64,000 nucleotides of DNA from Tubulanus polymorphus (lineage: Eukaryota > Nemertea > Palaeonemertea > Tubulaniformes > Tubulanidae): the NCBI RefSeq assembly GCF_964204645.1, contig NC_134032.1, positions 12,952,275-13,016,274 on the forward strand. Reading direction: 5' to 3'. The position numbers and the translations under genes are program-made. The notes beneath the pieces are model-generated. The model made no database searches, had not been told where the DNA came from, and was given only the letters and a program-made list of their open reading frames with translations. Of the stretch, positions 44,726 to 57,224 are shown piece by piece; position 1 is the stretch's first letter, and every line of letters starts with the position of its first letter.

Positions 44726-46324
44726 ACTAAACTAAACAATAGCGACTAAATTGTCTTGAAGGTGATATTATCCTTGACTGCAACTGCTTGTCCATTGACA
44801 CCAAAACTGAGAATATACTCAAATTGGTTAATAGATCCCTATAACGGGGTTAGATTTCGAAGGCTACCCCCAGTTAACGAACAAGTTCCGCAACCTAACG
44901 TTCCCTTTCATTGCAGATAGGGTGAGTTCTCTTTTGACTGTGCCTATCGAATCGTTTACGCTGAAATTGTTAAATAAAGTTGGGCTAGCTCGTGGACTAC
45001 TTGGTCGACGGTTTTTCGGGTACAAGATGCACCGAGTCCGTCGTATCGCGTATTTATTCACAAGGGTCGTATTAGCACCCAGTTAGGTACAATATTTAAT
45101 GACCTTTCCGTAGATATCGTGACCTTTCGGCTATAAGCGTTAATAACTGACGTATGTTAAATCAACTTGCTCCTCGCTGTAAATTGAAGAGGCAATTTCT
45201 TAACTGGTTTAAACGTTGTGAATGTTAACGGATGGAAAATATAGTAAACTAAGCTATACCGGTATAAAATGTGAAAGAGTGGGCCTGTTATCTGTTCAAC
45301 TTAAGCCACTTTCAATAATTAGGGCAATACGTTCCTGATGATTCAGAGTTCGGTCCAAAAAATAGCCTTCGCAACTGGAAAGACTAGGTTATTACCTATT
45401 ATCTGTTTAAGAAGAAGTTTTTGAACAACAAATTCATACGTTATTTCATCACTTTACAAGCATCCGTATAAGTAGATTGTTCACTTCGATACAAAACAAT
45501 TGATGGTCAAGTTTTGAAATTTGATGTTTGAATTTTAGAAAGAATTGTGGACGAAAAAATATTATGATATCGTATTCAGCCTAGCAACTGCTCGGATGTT
45601 ACTTCTCCAGGGAGAGATGACTGATACACGGATTAGAGTTGGTAATATTACCAATTTAATGGAGCGCGCTTATCATGCAGTGGAAAAGGACGCAATAGAA
45701 ATGAAATTACTTTTACTACTACTATTTCTCAATTTCCCAAGTTCAGATGCGATCATCGTCGAACACTTTCTAAGATATCTAACATATCTATTTTTCCACA
45801 CGATTTTACGAATGACGGCAAAGATCTGATGCACGATCGGCAACGGGTGTAGTTCCGTCGAGGTTTTACAAGATAAATAATTGAGAATCAACTTATTCTT
45901 ACTCGAGATGAAGCGACGAGCCGCTCAGTGTGGTAAATATTTTGCCGCAGAAATAATCGTTCAATTCGAAAATACTGCTTACCTTTGCAAAAAAAGTCGG
46001 CGCAACGGAGCGAAGAACGGTAAGGTATCCGACGCGCGTTTTGAAGTATGATCGTTACTGTCGGGTTACACGTATGAATATATACTATCAAAATATTATA
46101 CGACCGCTAAACACCCGTATTGTATCTATATATATAAAACACATGCGCCTCATACCTTCGATAAAATATCATCACGTGCGGAGGAGCATCTTTCAGCCAG
46201 GCCGACAAGAAATAACTCAGATACATAAACATATATTAACTTATCTATTACGTGGCATCTTCTCCGCTAGGCTCTGAAAAGCGGTCCTGGGAAGTTCTGA
46301 TAACTATCAGTATTGCAATCAAGA

Positions 46325-46590
46325 ATTTCATATGTGGCAAGTGAGGATCCACCAGTTGCGCTAGTGTGCGGTAGGACATCAACTACTATAGCAATGGATG
46401 ATTATATTTTTGGCAAGTGAGGATCCGCTAGGTGTGCTAGTGTGCAGTGACAATAATACAGCAATAGATGATCCCACTTTTGGCAAGTGAGAATTCGCCA
46501 GACGTCGCTAGTGTGCAGTAGGACATCAACTTCTGCAGCAATCGATGATCCCACTTGTGGCATAATCAAAGATCCACCAGGTTCACTAGA
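46325..46590 (+). repeat. RepA tandem array
   Basis: About four units with ATGTGGCAAGTGAGGATCC, CTAGTGTGCRGTAGGACATC and AACTACTATAGCAATGGATG. Unit length is about 75-80 bp. It ends in A/T-rich sequence near 46600. Confidence 0.85.
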
Positions 46591-46945
46591 TAATTCGTCG
46601 GCCATCTATCTGATTTCAGAAGTAATCTATCAATCAAAACTATACCAATAACAATATCATATCTTTTTGGAGGCTCGTTTGAATTCGGGGGGGGGGGGGT
46701 CAAGATCCAGCACGAAGATACAGGTTAATAGAAAATGAGCTAGTTTTGAATAAAACCTACTGTGTAACGTCATCAGGGGAAAACTTGGTGTTAAACTTCG
46801 AAACTACCAACTCAGGATACTATACAGTACCGGTAGTAACACTCGCCTCTTGCCAACAAGTTTCAACTCTAGTTCCGCCGATTCTACCTCCCTTGTACAT
46901 GCCTTCATTTTCTCTAACTAATTTAAAACTGACTCGCAGACTTAC

Positions 46946-47030
46946 CTCTGATAAGACGGGCAGAGCGCTTACCCGTTTACTGTCGCGCCCACTCTCGCGT
47001 CGCGACAGCCAATATTCCGGAGAAAATTCA
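46946..47030 (-). CDS. Possible internal exon (..EFSPEYWLSRRESGRDSKR..)
   Basis: On the minus strand a CTTCTAG acceptor and a consensus donor (GAG/GTAAGT, phase 0) bound 85 nt encoding EFSPEYWLSRRESGRDSK to LPVLSE, with an RRES kinase-type motif. Frame closes upstream without an ATG, so it would be internal. The same DNA on the plus strand (46940-47051) also reads as a plausible terminal exon after CTCGCAG, ending SRRDSQYSGENSLEVSSS and TAA. Only one can be real, and neither has family support. Confidence 0.25.
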
Positions 47031-47049
47031 CTAGAAGTTTCTTCGAGTT

Positions 47050-47990
47050 AAACAATTAGTTTCGTAGAAGTTAGCTTTGAATATCGAGGCGCGATCGACG
47101 GCGTGGATGAGAGCGATCAGAGTTAGTAAAGCGATGTACTTATATAACACATTCACTAGTATATATTTAAACGCATACTAGAAATAGAGGAATAACGATT
47201 ACTTCTTCTGCACACGCGGTAACCGTACGTATAACGTGTACTTGACGATGAGTCAAATCTTTAAGGTGAAATAACAATGCATATCATTCAGTTTCCTTCG
47301 TTAGTAAGTTTCTCATTTCGAGGAAACGGTGCACTACACACGCAGCACAGAGCTCGAGTTGTTTCTCTGCAGACATGTAGTGTGTGGGTTTTCGCACCGT
47401 TTATCTCAAAGTCGATGAAAACGAGCGAGAAATTTCTACGATTTTTTTTTTCTAAAGTTTTGAAACATCAAATATTACTCTGTAGCGAAATAGCAGATCT
47501 TCAGCATCGCTCAGTGACTGGCGGTTGTTATGTCTTGGTGGTTGGAGTTCTGGTTATTCGTGGTTTTGGATGTATCAGTGCATCACGAGGAAAGAGATAG
47601 GGCCAGGTTTTCAAAGTGTTCAAGCCGATAAAGAAACAAGCAGGGAATTTCTCCCGATTTGTTTAGAGATTTTTGACGCGTGAAAAAGACGCTTTTTTCT
47701 GGGGCTGTTGGGCGAGTTACTGCTTGGATGTAGAAACTAGAAAGTCTAATTTATACGTCCCTGGAATAGGTGCGGGGTATAGGTTTCTGAATAAGCGACT
47801 GACCATGGAAATCTAGGCTCGCTGCGTGCTCAAAGTAAAGCCGCGATGGACGTCCGATACGTTGGCATAGATCGGCGCTCTCGCATTTAGACAACAGAAC
47901 GTTGACCACGACGACTGTATGACATCAGACAAACGATTCGCCCAATGACGACTGAATCACCTCGGACGTTATGTTTTACCAATTCACTTC
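47050..47990. other. Non-coding, nothing recognised
   Basis: Short ORFs only; no repeat identified. Confidence 0.35.
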
Positions 47991-47991
47991 G

Positions 47992-48441
47992 TCTGTGTTC
48001 TACATCTCGTATCTCGTCTAATAGTCAGCCAGCCAATCATGGAAAATTCGACGATCACGGCATTTTTTGTTACAGCTTGGCATCCGGGCTCATTTGATAG
48101 CAGAGTATGTGGGCTATCATGTGTGATGGATGCCTTTTACAATTTTTTCGTTTTTTGGCCTACAGGGGGCGTTAAAATCAGTCATTTTGAAATTAAAACA
48201 TCTTCATTTTCATTTGGCAGGGAAATACACTTTAAACTACTTTTGCTAAATAATTCGAATATCTCATCTTAGGTTTGGAGTAATTTTACAATCTAAACCT
48301 AGTTGCTGCTTCCCTTTGGAATAACATTGATGACCACCTTCGTGATCGTCGAATTTTAGGATAGTTTTTTAAGGTTGGCTGGCTGACTATCATTATGCTA
48401 ATCACATAATGAGAGGAGATACACGAGATGTAGAACACAGA
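47992..48441. mobile_element. Long foldback element (about 450 bp)
   Basis: The outer arms begin TCTGTGTTCTACATCTCGT (47992) and end with its reverse complement (to 48441). Further paired blocks are ATAGTCAGCCAGCCAA (about 48021/48375) and AAAATTCGACGATCACG (48041/48341), so the arms run about 65-100 nt with small insertions. The ORF inside (48039-48272) is not convincing. Foldback or MITE type. Confidence 0.75.
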
Positions 48442-49259
48442 TACAACAATAGGTATGATTTACGCATTTACACGATGAAGCCACTATGCACTAATAGCGA
48501 AAGCTCGTAATTTCTAATAAAAGCAGTTTAACCCACGCGGTTCTACCCGTTCCAGTGTTCATCTCACCCGGTATTTCATAGGTTAACACGGTTCTTCTAC
48601 CATTCTTCTCGATAATATGGATATATACTCTCATTTCTGAGGAAACCCCTCCGAAATTCATTGAACAAAAGCGCGATTGTCATGTGTTTTTCATTTTCTT
48701 TTTCTTGGTAATTTTAATTCCACAGAGTTGAGCAACGATTAAACAGCACTGGCTTGCCAAGGGAGATAGGAGGAGTTTTGGTGATTGTAGTTTGCAGTTT
48801 ACACGTTTTTCTAACATTTCTAGTCCAAACTTGATCTGCTTGTTACTTTTCGATATTAGTTTTATTCCGATTCCTGATAATGATTCTGTCATTGGTATCG
48901 GGAGATTTTATGGTTTGCCACTGTTCACCGGTAAAGATAAACATTTGTTATCGTAAATTAACGGAAGCTCGTAACTAACTGGGTGTGGTCGCTGAGGTAT
49001 AAGTGCTCTCTAAGAGTTTAGAATGATCCTCTGCCTTCAAGAAGTGTACCGGTAAAGTTGCCTCTTGCACAGGGAGTTGCAAGGTTCTGGCAACATCAAT
49101 CAGCTAGGAAACATCGAAAATGAATTGAATTCAATGGTGACTTATACATTCGAATGTGATAGTTAATGATCCACCAGGTTCGCCGGTGTGCATCAGAACA
49201 GGACGCCCGGATTTCTCAGATTCAATGGGGCACCGATAACCAAATAAACTCAAATCGGT

Positions 49260-49500
49260 GAACTTTACTAGAATTCATTTGAATAAACGTTCTATTTCCC
49301 TGATTCTCGGCCCTGTATCGCGTCAACTCGTTTAAAACCGATGAATTTTTCTCGAATTCACTTGGAAAACCTTCCATTTCCAGGGTCCTGATTCTCAACT
49401 CGGTAACGGATAACTCTAGACCACTTGTCGGTGATTTATTCTAAAACTCATTTCTAAACCTTCTATTTTCCTGATTCTCAACTCGGTGATGATAATAACT
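49260..49500 (+). repeat. Three-unit degenerate tandem repeat (about 85 bp)
   Basis: TTCTATTTCCCTGATTCTC, TTCCATTTCCAGGGTCCTGA and TTCTATTTTCCTGATTCTCA mark three units. Each is preceded by AATTCATTTG/AACTCATTTC-like sequence and followed by AACTCGGT. Confidence 0.55.
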
Positions 49501-49509
49501 ACGTTATAA

Positions 49510-50550
49510 ACACTTCCGAGAAGTTGATCGTGACTGTGGCGCCATTTAAAAGCCATTTTTCGGTCAGGATGAGCTGTTTTTTGACGAGTTTGGCTTTTAA
49601 CGCCGTTTCTTTAGAAATCCATACACACATACACAAGACGACATTATATACAGGCGAACGATTACTGTCGTGTAGCGTATGATGTGACGAGACTACGTAG
49701 TCTGCTGCTGGTGCTGTATGTCGCTTCAAGTTACGTACACATCACGTCGACGGCGTTGGAAGGCGCGCGAAGAGACGCTGACAGAGATGCGGCGGAGCAG
49801 TGTCTGAAATGGCCGTCAGATCTGGAGAGGTGACCCCCGAAAGCTATCGTCGCAGGAGGAGCCCACGTCTTGATTAGATATATGTAATACAGTCGCTTTA
49901 TGGTGGGAATATATGGAAACGAGAAAATAGGATTCATCGCTGTTGCAGTTATTCTATATAAGGGAACCTATTGCAGCGGTAAATCACGATTAAATTGGAC
50001 CCGCTCGGAAAACTGGATTAATTAAGTGAAATGATGTGATGAACGCCACACCAGGCTCCGATATGGTAACCGCGTGACGCCTACGAGAAAAACAACGTTT
50101 TTACACCGCAGTTATCGCCGGTCGCGTATGGTGAATTATTAAACAAATTCGATGCGCTGTACACTCCGCAACACGCGTAAGAAAAACCACGACGATGGAT
50201 GATAAATCAATTGCACGAACGATTATCATATCTTCCTATTTCGTCGTTCGGCTCGTACGAAACGACGACGCGCGTATGTACGAACGGGATATTTCGTTGG
50301 AATAACGCCTGTCTAATCCGTATCCGCGCATAAAGAGCCGTTTCCGAATTCATTATGGCGAAGACACAACGCGAGTGATTGTACGGTACTTTTTTTTCTG
50401 TGAACGGACGCCAAAATTACCGTGATAAGAGAAGAGGTGAGCTCTCGTATAGTATTTAGAAAGTGTAATCGCTAGATCGTCGTAGTAAATATGAATCCTT
50501 TTCTAATCTTTTTAATCTAAATTTCTTACTCTTTGAATACTCTAATCCAC
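49510..50550. other. Non-coding, CpG-richer DNA
   Basis: No gene can be supported. An open minus-strand stretch from about 49612 to a stop at 49499 follows an AAAG acceptor-like site, but the evidence is thin. Confidence 0.3.
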
Positions 50551-50552
50551 TT

Positions 50553-50845
50553 GCGGCAAGCGAGGATCCGCCAGGTGCGCTAGTAGTTAACTCAGTCCTC
50601 CACGTTCAAGTTTTTTTCTTTTTCGATCCAAATTGGGTCAACTTTTCTCTAAATTAATGAATTATCAATGAAATCTGTAGTATACCGAAACACGTTTCAT
50701 GAAAGTCAATATTCAATGAAATTTGATGGGTATTTAAAAGATATTTGAGCTCGAAAGCCTTTAAATCCAGTTCAAAGCTGATTGAAAATGACTTTTTTTT
50801 CAAGGCACTTATGGTCACGTCATCCAGTGGCCTGCTGGTTTTGTA
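50553..50845 (+). mobile_element. RepA/RepB composite element
   Basis: GGCAAGCGAGGATCCGCCAG and GTGCGCTAGTAGTTAACTC are followed by GGGTCAACTTTTCTC, AAATCCAGTTCAAAGC and GTCATCCAGTGGCCTG, the RepB order with a diverged end. Confidence 0.55.
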
Positions 50846-51147
50846 GGTTCCACAATATTTGACAATATTTTTTTAGAAAATAAGAAATGAATATCGTGGA
50901 TACTGCACTCAGAGTCCAGTTTTCGAAAGATTTTTCAATGTTCATTGTCATCAACCAGCCATAATACATATAGGCAACTAACAGCCACTGTACAATGTGG
51001 ACAACCTGATTTGCTATAGATGGTGATCAAAATGTCTTCATGGGCCTCGGTAGAAATGACAGAGGTTTTTGACAGGAGATCTGGCAAAGTCTTGAAGATC
51101 AGTTTGTGTGAGGATGGCGATAATCTGTCGATTGTCTGATGGCGGTG

Positions 51148-51282
51148 GTACAGACAGCAGATTATTCGAGGAGTGGGTGTAGACAGGAGATTATCTGGGG
51201 AGTGGGTGTAGACAGCAGATTATCTGGGGAGTGGGTGTAGACAGCAATGATCTCAGGGGGTGGATGTAGACAGTATATTGCG
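51148..51282 (+). repeat. Minisatellite (about 32-bp unit, four copies)
   Basis: GGGGAGTGGGTGTAGACAGC and AGATTATCT blocks repeat, with two copies nearly identical; the outer copies are diverged. Confidence 0.85.
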
Positions 51283-51937
51283 AACAGCATAAAATTACGT
51301 TTTTATTTTGTTGACTTAATTTTAAGCACCAACCGAAATTAAAGAAATTGGATATGATGTAATATTCCCTATAGTCCATCCGACGATCTAAAGACGATTT
51401 TTTGTGTTTGAAAGCGAAGGAAATCTACATGCATGACTCATTTTCCTCGGCGGAATGCATAACACATATACCGGCAATATATTCGGCCGTGTCACTTTCG
51501 ATTTCCAAGTTTATATATATCGCCCACCCACTGCTGGGTCACAGACGCGTCAACACACATTTTCATAAATTCACGAAGAAATTGTTTGTCGTAACCAAGG
51601 AGAACTGTAAAATACTGCATTAGAGGCTGATACGCCGCAGTCATACTGTGTACTGCTGAAGCCTATTAATTACCCTATGACGTCATTGGCTAGTTACCAC
51701 CGCCTAATGGAAAAAGATGCCGCGGATATTTCGATATACCACGGCTCCTTGGTGGTGTGATATTTTGACCCAAAACGGGAGCACGGCGCGGTATAAAGGC
51801 ATAGTACCGTACGTGTAGAAGACTTTGCTTTGCCTCGGATCTCACGGGACCAATAAATTTTCACCGAGATGCACGAATTTCGGGCCAGTCCGGAGCGGGT
51901 TGGGTCAATATCACGATGAAAAAGGGGTAAGCAACTT

Positions 51938-51990
51938 TATATATATATATATATATATATCTTTATCACGGCGTGATAAAGATATATATA
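51938..51990. repeat. (TA)n leading into a perfect 18-bp-arm palindrome
   Basis: TATATATATCTTTATCAC (51952-51969) and its exact reverse complement (51973-51990) are separated by only GGC, directly after an A/T dinucleotide run. It should extrude as a cruciform or strong hairpin. Confidence 0.9.
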
Positions 51991-52469
51991 AAGGACGCAT
52001 GACGCGGGGAACGCGATGATCCAAAACAATCAAACATCCGTCTCAGAACCGGTGAAATAACACGTCACAAATAGTTTTTTAAAAGAACTGAAACCGACCC
52101 AACAATGCAGGATAAAAGTACCCGGACAATAGAAGGCTGCATATATTAAACAAAACGTTTTGGTGAGTTCCGGCGGCCATATTCTCGGAGGTCTCGGCTT
52201 AGTAATAACGGCTACGATTATGTTTGTTCGTTTATAAGAAGTTTTTACGCCAACGCTGCTGAACTGGAAAACTGAATATATATCTATAAGAAACGTCGTG
52301 GAGAAAAAGACGATCGTAGGATGAATATTGATGACGAAAGACTTGTGGACGCTCCAGTATCTGACCGCGGTTCGCCGACTAGAGAGCTACTGGGATGGAG
52401 ATTTGCTCTAATAGGGATCGGCAAAATCCGCCTACGTAGATATACGAACGTGATCATCCAATGTACCGT

Positions 52470-52504
52470 TGAGAGAGAGAGGAGCCTTAGAGAGAGAGAG
52501 AGAA
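52470..52504. repeat. Interrupted (GA)n repeat
   Basis: Two GAGAGA runs separated by GGAGCCTTA. Confidence 0.75.
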
Positions 52505-52819
52505 AGCTTCGTCGCAGTGAACGACTGTAGCTTGCAAAATCGCTATCCCAGTTGAATTCATGCTAATGTGCACTCACAGCACAACGCGTCGTAACTACGA
52601 ATGAACTACTCGTTGATTATGCGTATATATGTATAGAAGTTTATTAGATTTATTTCAATTTTGCCGATTATTAACCGGCATAGCGCAAGGTTACCCATCG
52701 GTGATGATGGTTTATCGGCGCAGGCATCAAATATTTAGGTATTTGTGGTTGATCCAACACCACGAAATGAAAACTGCGTCGGTGAACCCGGAATAACGCG
52801 ATGCTATAATTCTCTGGGG

Positions 52820-53350
52820 AACACGCGCTGCTGTGGCAGTCGAGGGTCAGCGAGGATAGGCCAGGTGTCGTTAGCGCACTGTAGGACATCGATGGGGAAA
52901 AGAGCATTCAACTCGTGAGGATCCGTCAGGTTCTCTGATGTGCAGTAGGACATCAACTACTGCGGCAAGAGAGGATTCCACTCGTTGCAAGTGAGGATCA
53001 GGTGCGCTAGTGTGCAGTAGGACATCAACTACTGTGGCAAGAGAGGGTCCCAATTGTGCTAGGATCCACCAGGTGCCGCTAGTGTGCAGTAGGACATCAA
53101 CTACTGCGGCAATGGAGGATTCTACTTGTCGCAAGTGAGGATCCATCAGGTGTGCTAGTGTACAGTAGGACATCAACTACTGCGACAGAGGTGGATTCTA
53201 CTTGTGACAAGTACAAGTTCAAGTTAATTCATAGAAAAGCACATGTACAACAAAGTATGGATCCGGTGTTGCTAGCGTGCGTATGATTAACTTGAGGATT
53301 CCACTTGTGGCAACCGAGGGTCCACCAGGTGCGCAGTAGGACATCTGCTA
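52820..53350 (+). repeat. RepA tandem array, largest copy
   Basis: Six or so units share GCTAGTGTGCAGTAGGACAT, CAACTACTGCGGCAA and GGATTCTACTTGT. Units are about 70-78 bp with small deletions. The minus-strand ORF through it (52871-53176) is a repeat artefact. Confidence 0.9.
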
Positions 53351-53822
53351 CGGTGGTAAGGATTCCACTAATTGCCGCTACGCCAATAGATGGCGCAAAA
53401 AACAAAAACAGTAGGTCTTACACCCATTTACAACTAGTTCATTTTCGATCAACTTCGATGAACTGGATCTTTAGGCTGCCGAATCCGAATATTACGCGAT
53501 GAGTAATCACTATAAGCGAACCAGGTAGACGCTTCTCACCTAATCCCCGATTGCCACAGTAACGTTGCCGGTACCCTGCACAATGTCCAGCATCGATCGG
53601 CAGCGGGTGCGGCCGATTCTCTCACGCTTAAACCATACGTATACACGTAATTCTACCAACCGATCACTATCGATCATAGATATATCGATACTGTGTGTGA
53701 TTGTTCATGTTTAAAGTCAAGACGACTGAATTCAATCAACCCAATAAACTTTATCGACCTCGCCCTGCGCTCAGCGGCGCTATATCGAAATAAATTCGAT
53801 AACACACTTCGCGTGGAATCGT

Positions 53823-53833
53823 GCATTGAATAA

Positions 53834-53877
<44 letters not shown>
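53823..53877. repeat. (TA)n microsatellite
   Basis: About 25 TA units with a single CA interruption. Confidence 0.95.
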
Positions 53878-53879
<2 letters not shown>

Positions 53880-53880
<1 letters not shown>

Positions 53881-56110
53881 AAGTCAAGCCAAAAGACAAG
53901 TGATGAGAATAATACACCGCATCGATCGATCCTGTTTCTTACTAAGGTAGGCTCCATCTGTATCTTTAAATGCATTCGTGTAGTAACGTTGCTGCATTCC
54001 AAATATGGTACATTTACGCAACGAAAACAGCGAAAAGTGAAGGTTAAGCCCAGACACAGGAAAACAGAAAAACGTGTTCGATCTCGAAATCATTGTTTCC
54101 CGAATATCATGTTTCTCGTTTTAACGCGGAAACGTGATTTTGTTTCCGTGTTTCTTAGCGTCGTGTTCATCGGGCTATAGGCACTGGGGTCATTTCGTAG
54201 CACAGATGATGACAGCTAGGAATCCGTCTGGGGTCGATCGTTTGGCTGACTGTTGGTCGAGGTGGCTCAGTCGACAATGATATTTTCCGCGGGCCCAGTT
54301 TCACGAAAAAGTTTCAGCCTAAAACGGTTATGTCTGCAGAATTGTTTTGCTCGTTGAAGTGACCAAAAGCAATTACACCAAAAGGCATTGGTTATTGTTT
54401 GTGACTTCCATTTTGACGATATCAACTGTTTCGCAGTCGGTTACAGGACAGAGGGCTACATGTGGACTCTAAGAGTCTACATGTCGACTCTAAATTCGAA
54501 TCGTTTTAGAGCCGTGGTTAGACACTTCACCTAACTTACTCTACCTGGTTATTTTGAAGTGGGAGGAAGGGGGAATCGCCAGCAAAGTCGTTTGAAACAT
54601 TGTTTAGAAAAAGTAACCCTTGTTTACGAGGTCTGCGGGTAGATTTCTTATGTTAGTAACATTTGAGTCATACAACCGGGTACAAGAGGTTCGTAAATCT
54701 GCACTCATCAGGGGCGGATCCAAAGTTTTCCTTTCGTGGTATCCAATATCCCGCTGCATAATTTTCAATATCTCTGAAGTACCGAATACCACTAGAATTA
54801 CTAAAAGCCGGAATACAGAATTATTGGTCTCGTGAGAATCCGGGATCGAACCGTCCGATTAGAATACTAGCTCGGCTTAAAGCGAAACGTACGATTTTAA
54901 GCCGAATTTCACGGAACGTTTTACAGATCGGGCTCAATCCGGATTCTAGTTTACGACCCGAGAACGATGCGGGCGTTTTTTCCGAATGATTGTCATAGCA
55001 ACGTGGTTGTTGCTTCTGGATATAATCACCAGAGAGATGATGCAGCGACGAGATGCAAGCTAAGAAGTAATTATACCACCGCGACTCGGCGAGTTATAGG
55101 TCCGAGTATTGTTAATAATGTGTAATCACTCCTTCGGTTTAGGCCTCGCTTAACAACAGCTACCGATGTGCCGTTAATCAGCTAGGATAATAGCTAATAG
55201 TTACCTATTGTCGATGACTTAATGATAAACATAAGGCAGTTAATTACAGAGATAGAATAAACGCGCACCATACAGGTTATTACATACGCATTATGACGTC
55301 ACACAATATTAATGGCGCTACGTATTGGGCTGTCGAGCGAAAGCCGCTAAATAATGGAAGTAACAAAATATTTCCTGCGACAGGTAGATCTGCGAACAAT
55401 TTGTCAATAATATTCCGATATAAAGATATTCCATATTGTTTAAGTTGTTTTGTAGTAGGGAAATCCATTCTAGTATTGATAATTCGGGAACTCTAGACAT
55501 ACCGTTTCAGCAACCAATTATTTCATTCGGCCAGTGAACCCTCAAGAAGGCGCTGTATTGCAGGGGTGGATTCTGGAACGGTTTCGGGGTTCGAACCCTG
55601 CTTTCTCATTGGGGTTTACGTAGGTTTCCGTATAGAGCCAGAGAGATTGTTAGACCTACTAATTATCTCGGAAATTGCCTCTTTTCGGATGTTTTTCTCC
55701 AAAAAAATAGCTAGTGTCCGAGAAATGGACCCCGGTTGCCTTTGGTGTCATTGTTTCGAGAAATGCCTTTTTTTTCTTCTTGGCCCCATCCGCCTCTGAA
55801 TTTGTGTCAAGACCATGAATCCTTATCATCTTGATATGATCAAAAGTCCGTTTACGGCCAACATGACGCATTTGAACAATACGCACGATGTCGGCATAAC
55901 TTCGCTGTCTACAATGAAATTCGGGGTCGAACAATTCAATACAAATCTTTATTGACCGCTCTGAGTTTCCAAAAAAATCAGCATGATACTTAAATAGCAG
56001 GGAATGTTTATCGCATAAGGTTTTACAAAAATACTGTATACATAGGAAGGGAAGGACTGCCAAGCAATGGTTCGTTCATATTCGATAAAGAAATTAGGAA
56101 TTGCAATTCT
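53880..56110. other. Intergenic, no gene supported
   Basis: A solitary CAGGGGCGGATCCA end at 54712 marks a MITE remnant. The minus-strand 134-codon ORF at 55659-56063 lacks an early ATG and a recognisable domain. Confidence 0.35.
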
Positions 56111-56118
56111 GGATTATG

Positions 56119-56252
56119 AACTCTCTACCGGCCGCTTCTATCTGATTTACCGATTATGCTATTCCGGGATAGGTTGGGCGTATTCTAGTCGTTACGAACG
56201 CACCAGAAGATATTTCCCGAATCAGTAGAAGCCAATCGAAACCTGCCCAAAT
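56119..56252. mobile_element. Relative of the 7240 MITE
   Basis: CTCTACCGGCCGCTTCTATC at the left and CCAATCGAAACCTGCCC at the right are the reverse of phrases at 7240-7330. Confidence 0.5.
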
Positions 56253-56511
56253 ATGTAAATTATCAGTTGGGACAAAATCCTACATGGATGTATGGGTTCG
56301 TACCAACGTACAAAATATATGAATACTTAAAAATGAATGCCTAATCACTAAAAGTTGATGGTGAAACTGGTTTATCTAACTGTAGGCCTACTATTTGCTC
56401 GCACGTCCCAATATCAAAGATAAATTTACATTATGAAGGGTATAGTGTCCTTCGATCACAACAATCGATTAGAGATCTTCCACACATAGAGCGAACTTCA
56501 GATTTCGTGTT

Positions 56512-56705
56512 AGTCTCGACTAGTGGTCGGCGCTAATAACCGCGCACTAGAGTTCGGTCTTAACGCATTTCACGGTGTCGACCATCTCAGAACAAGGTCC
56601 GAACTACAGCGACCGTTCTCAGTTAGTCGTGCTACAGTTGCGACTAACCGACATACGGTTTCGTTTAGTTCGCAAATAGTCGACTCACACCGATAACCGA
56701 AGTTC
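56512..56705. repeat. Dispersed repeat (GTGGTCGGCGCTAATAACCG), copy 1
   Basis: TAGTGGTCGGCGCTAATAACC, TTCGGTCTTAACGCATTTCA and AACTACAGCGACCG are shared in order with 63205-63535. Together the copies bracket the two transmembrane exons. Confidence 0.7.
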
Positions 56706-57224
56706 GCCTAGGCGCGGTTTTCCATGAAGATAACACGGATCGGACGGGCCCTCGCGCCGCGGAAAGGGGTCTACGACCGCGTGTGACAAATATTCCAAAT
56801 TCATACCGCATAAAATGAACCCTCTTAGAGCTAGGAAACATATGCAAGCGGCGGCGTGTATTCCAACCAAACGCCTGCTCTCAGTTCCCCGTGGAAAAGC
56901 GCCTGTCACCATGGTAACGTAAGCAATTGCTGCAACTCAATCAATAAGAATTCGATTACATTCGTCGCTTGATTTTTATTCTTCAGTCCGATAAACGAGA
57001 GAAGGGGGCTTTTATGATCATGCTAGGGTAGTTTATTTTCATAAACATTTCATATTTATATACGTTGTGGTTATATGGTGCTGCTGGATAGATACCTTCC
57101 TCGCGAATCGTGTATGAACCGCTGTTTATTCGCAGCCGCGGCAGATTCTATGCTGTGCACGGCGAATGACAACAAGGTTTCGGTCAATTCTCGCAGTGAT
57201 TGGCAACCTCAAACGCTTCTTCTG

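Larger units (their letters stand above)
42720..46300. other. Intergenic with transposon fragments
   Basis: No gene supported. It contains the Tigger-like fragment at 43382, the SINE at 44625 and a short GA repeat at 43246-43262. The 94-codon ORF at 45545 has no recognisable domain. Confidence 0.4.

Noticed and set aside
45888-46091. Minus-strand ORF ending at a CAAAG/GTAAGC donor as another alternative first exon
   Set aside because: It has no ATG in frame and the donor is in phase 1, unlike the phase-0 candidates.
49499-49729. Open minus-strand segment ending KWLLNGATVTINFSEVFIT
   Set aside because: It is coding-like in composition after an AAAG acceptor-like site, but has no polypyrimidine tract or upstream partner exon.
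52871-53176. 101-codon ORF with repeated DVLLHTS-like peptides
   Set aside because: The peptide repeat is the translation of the RepA tandem array.
55659-56063. 134-codon minus-strand ORF
   Set aside because: It has no ATG in the first half, includes a poly-Lys run from an A-rich tract, and shows no known domain or splice sites.
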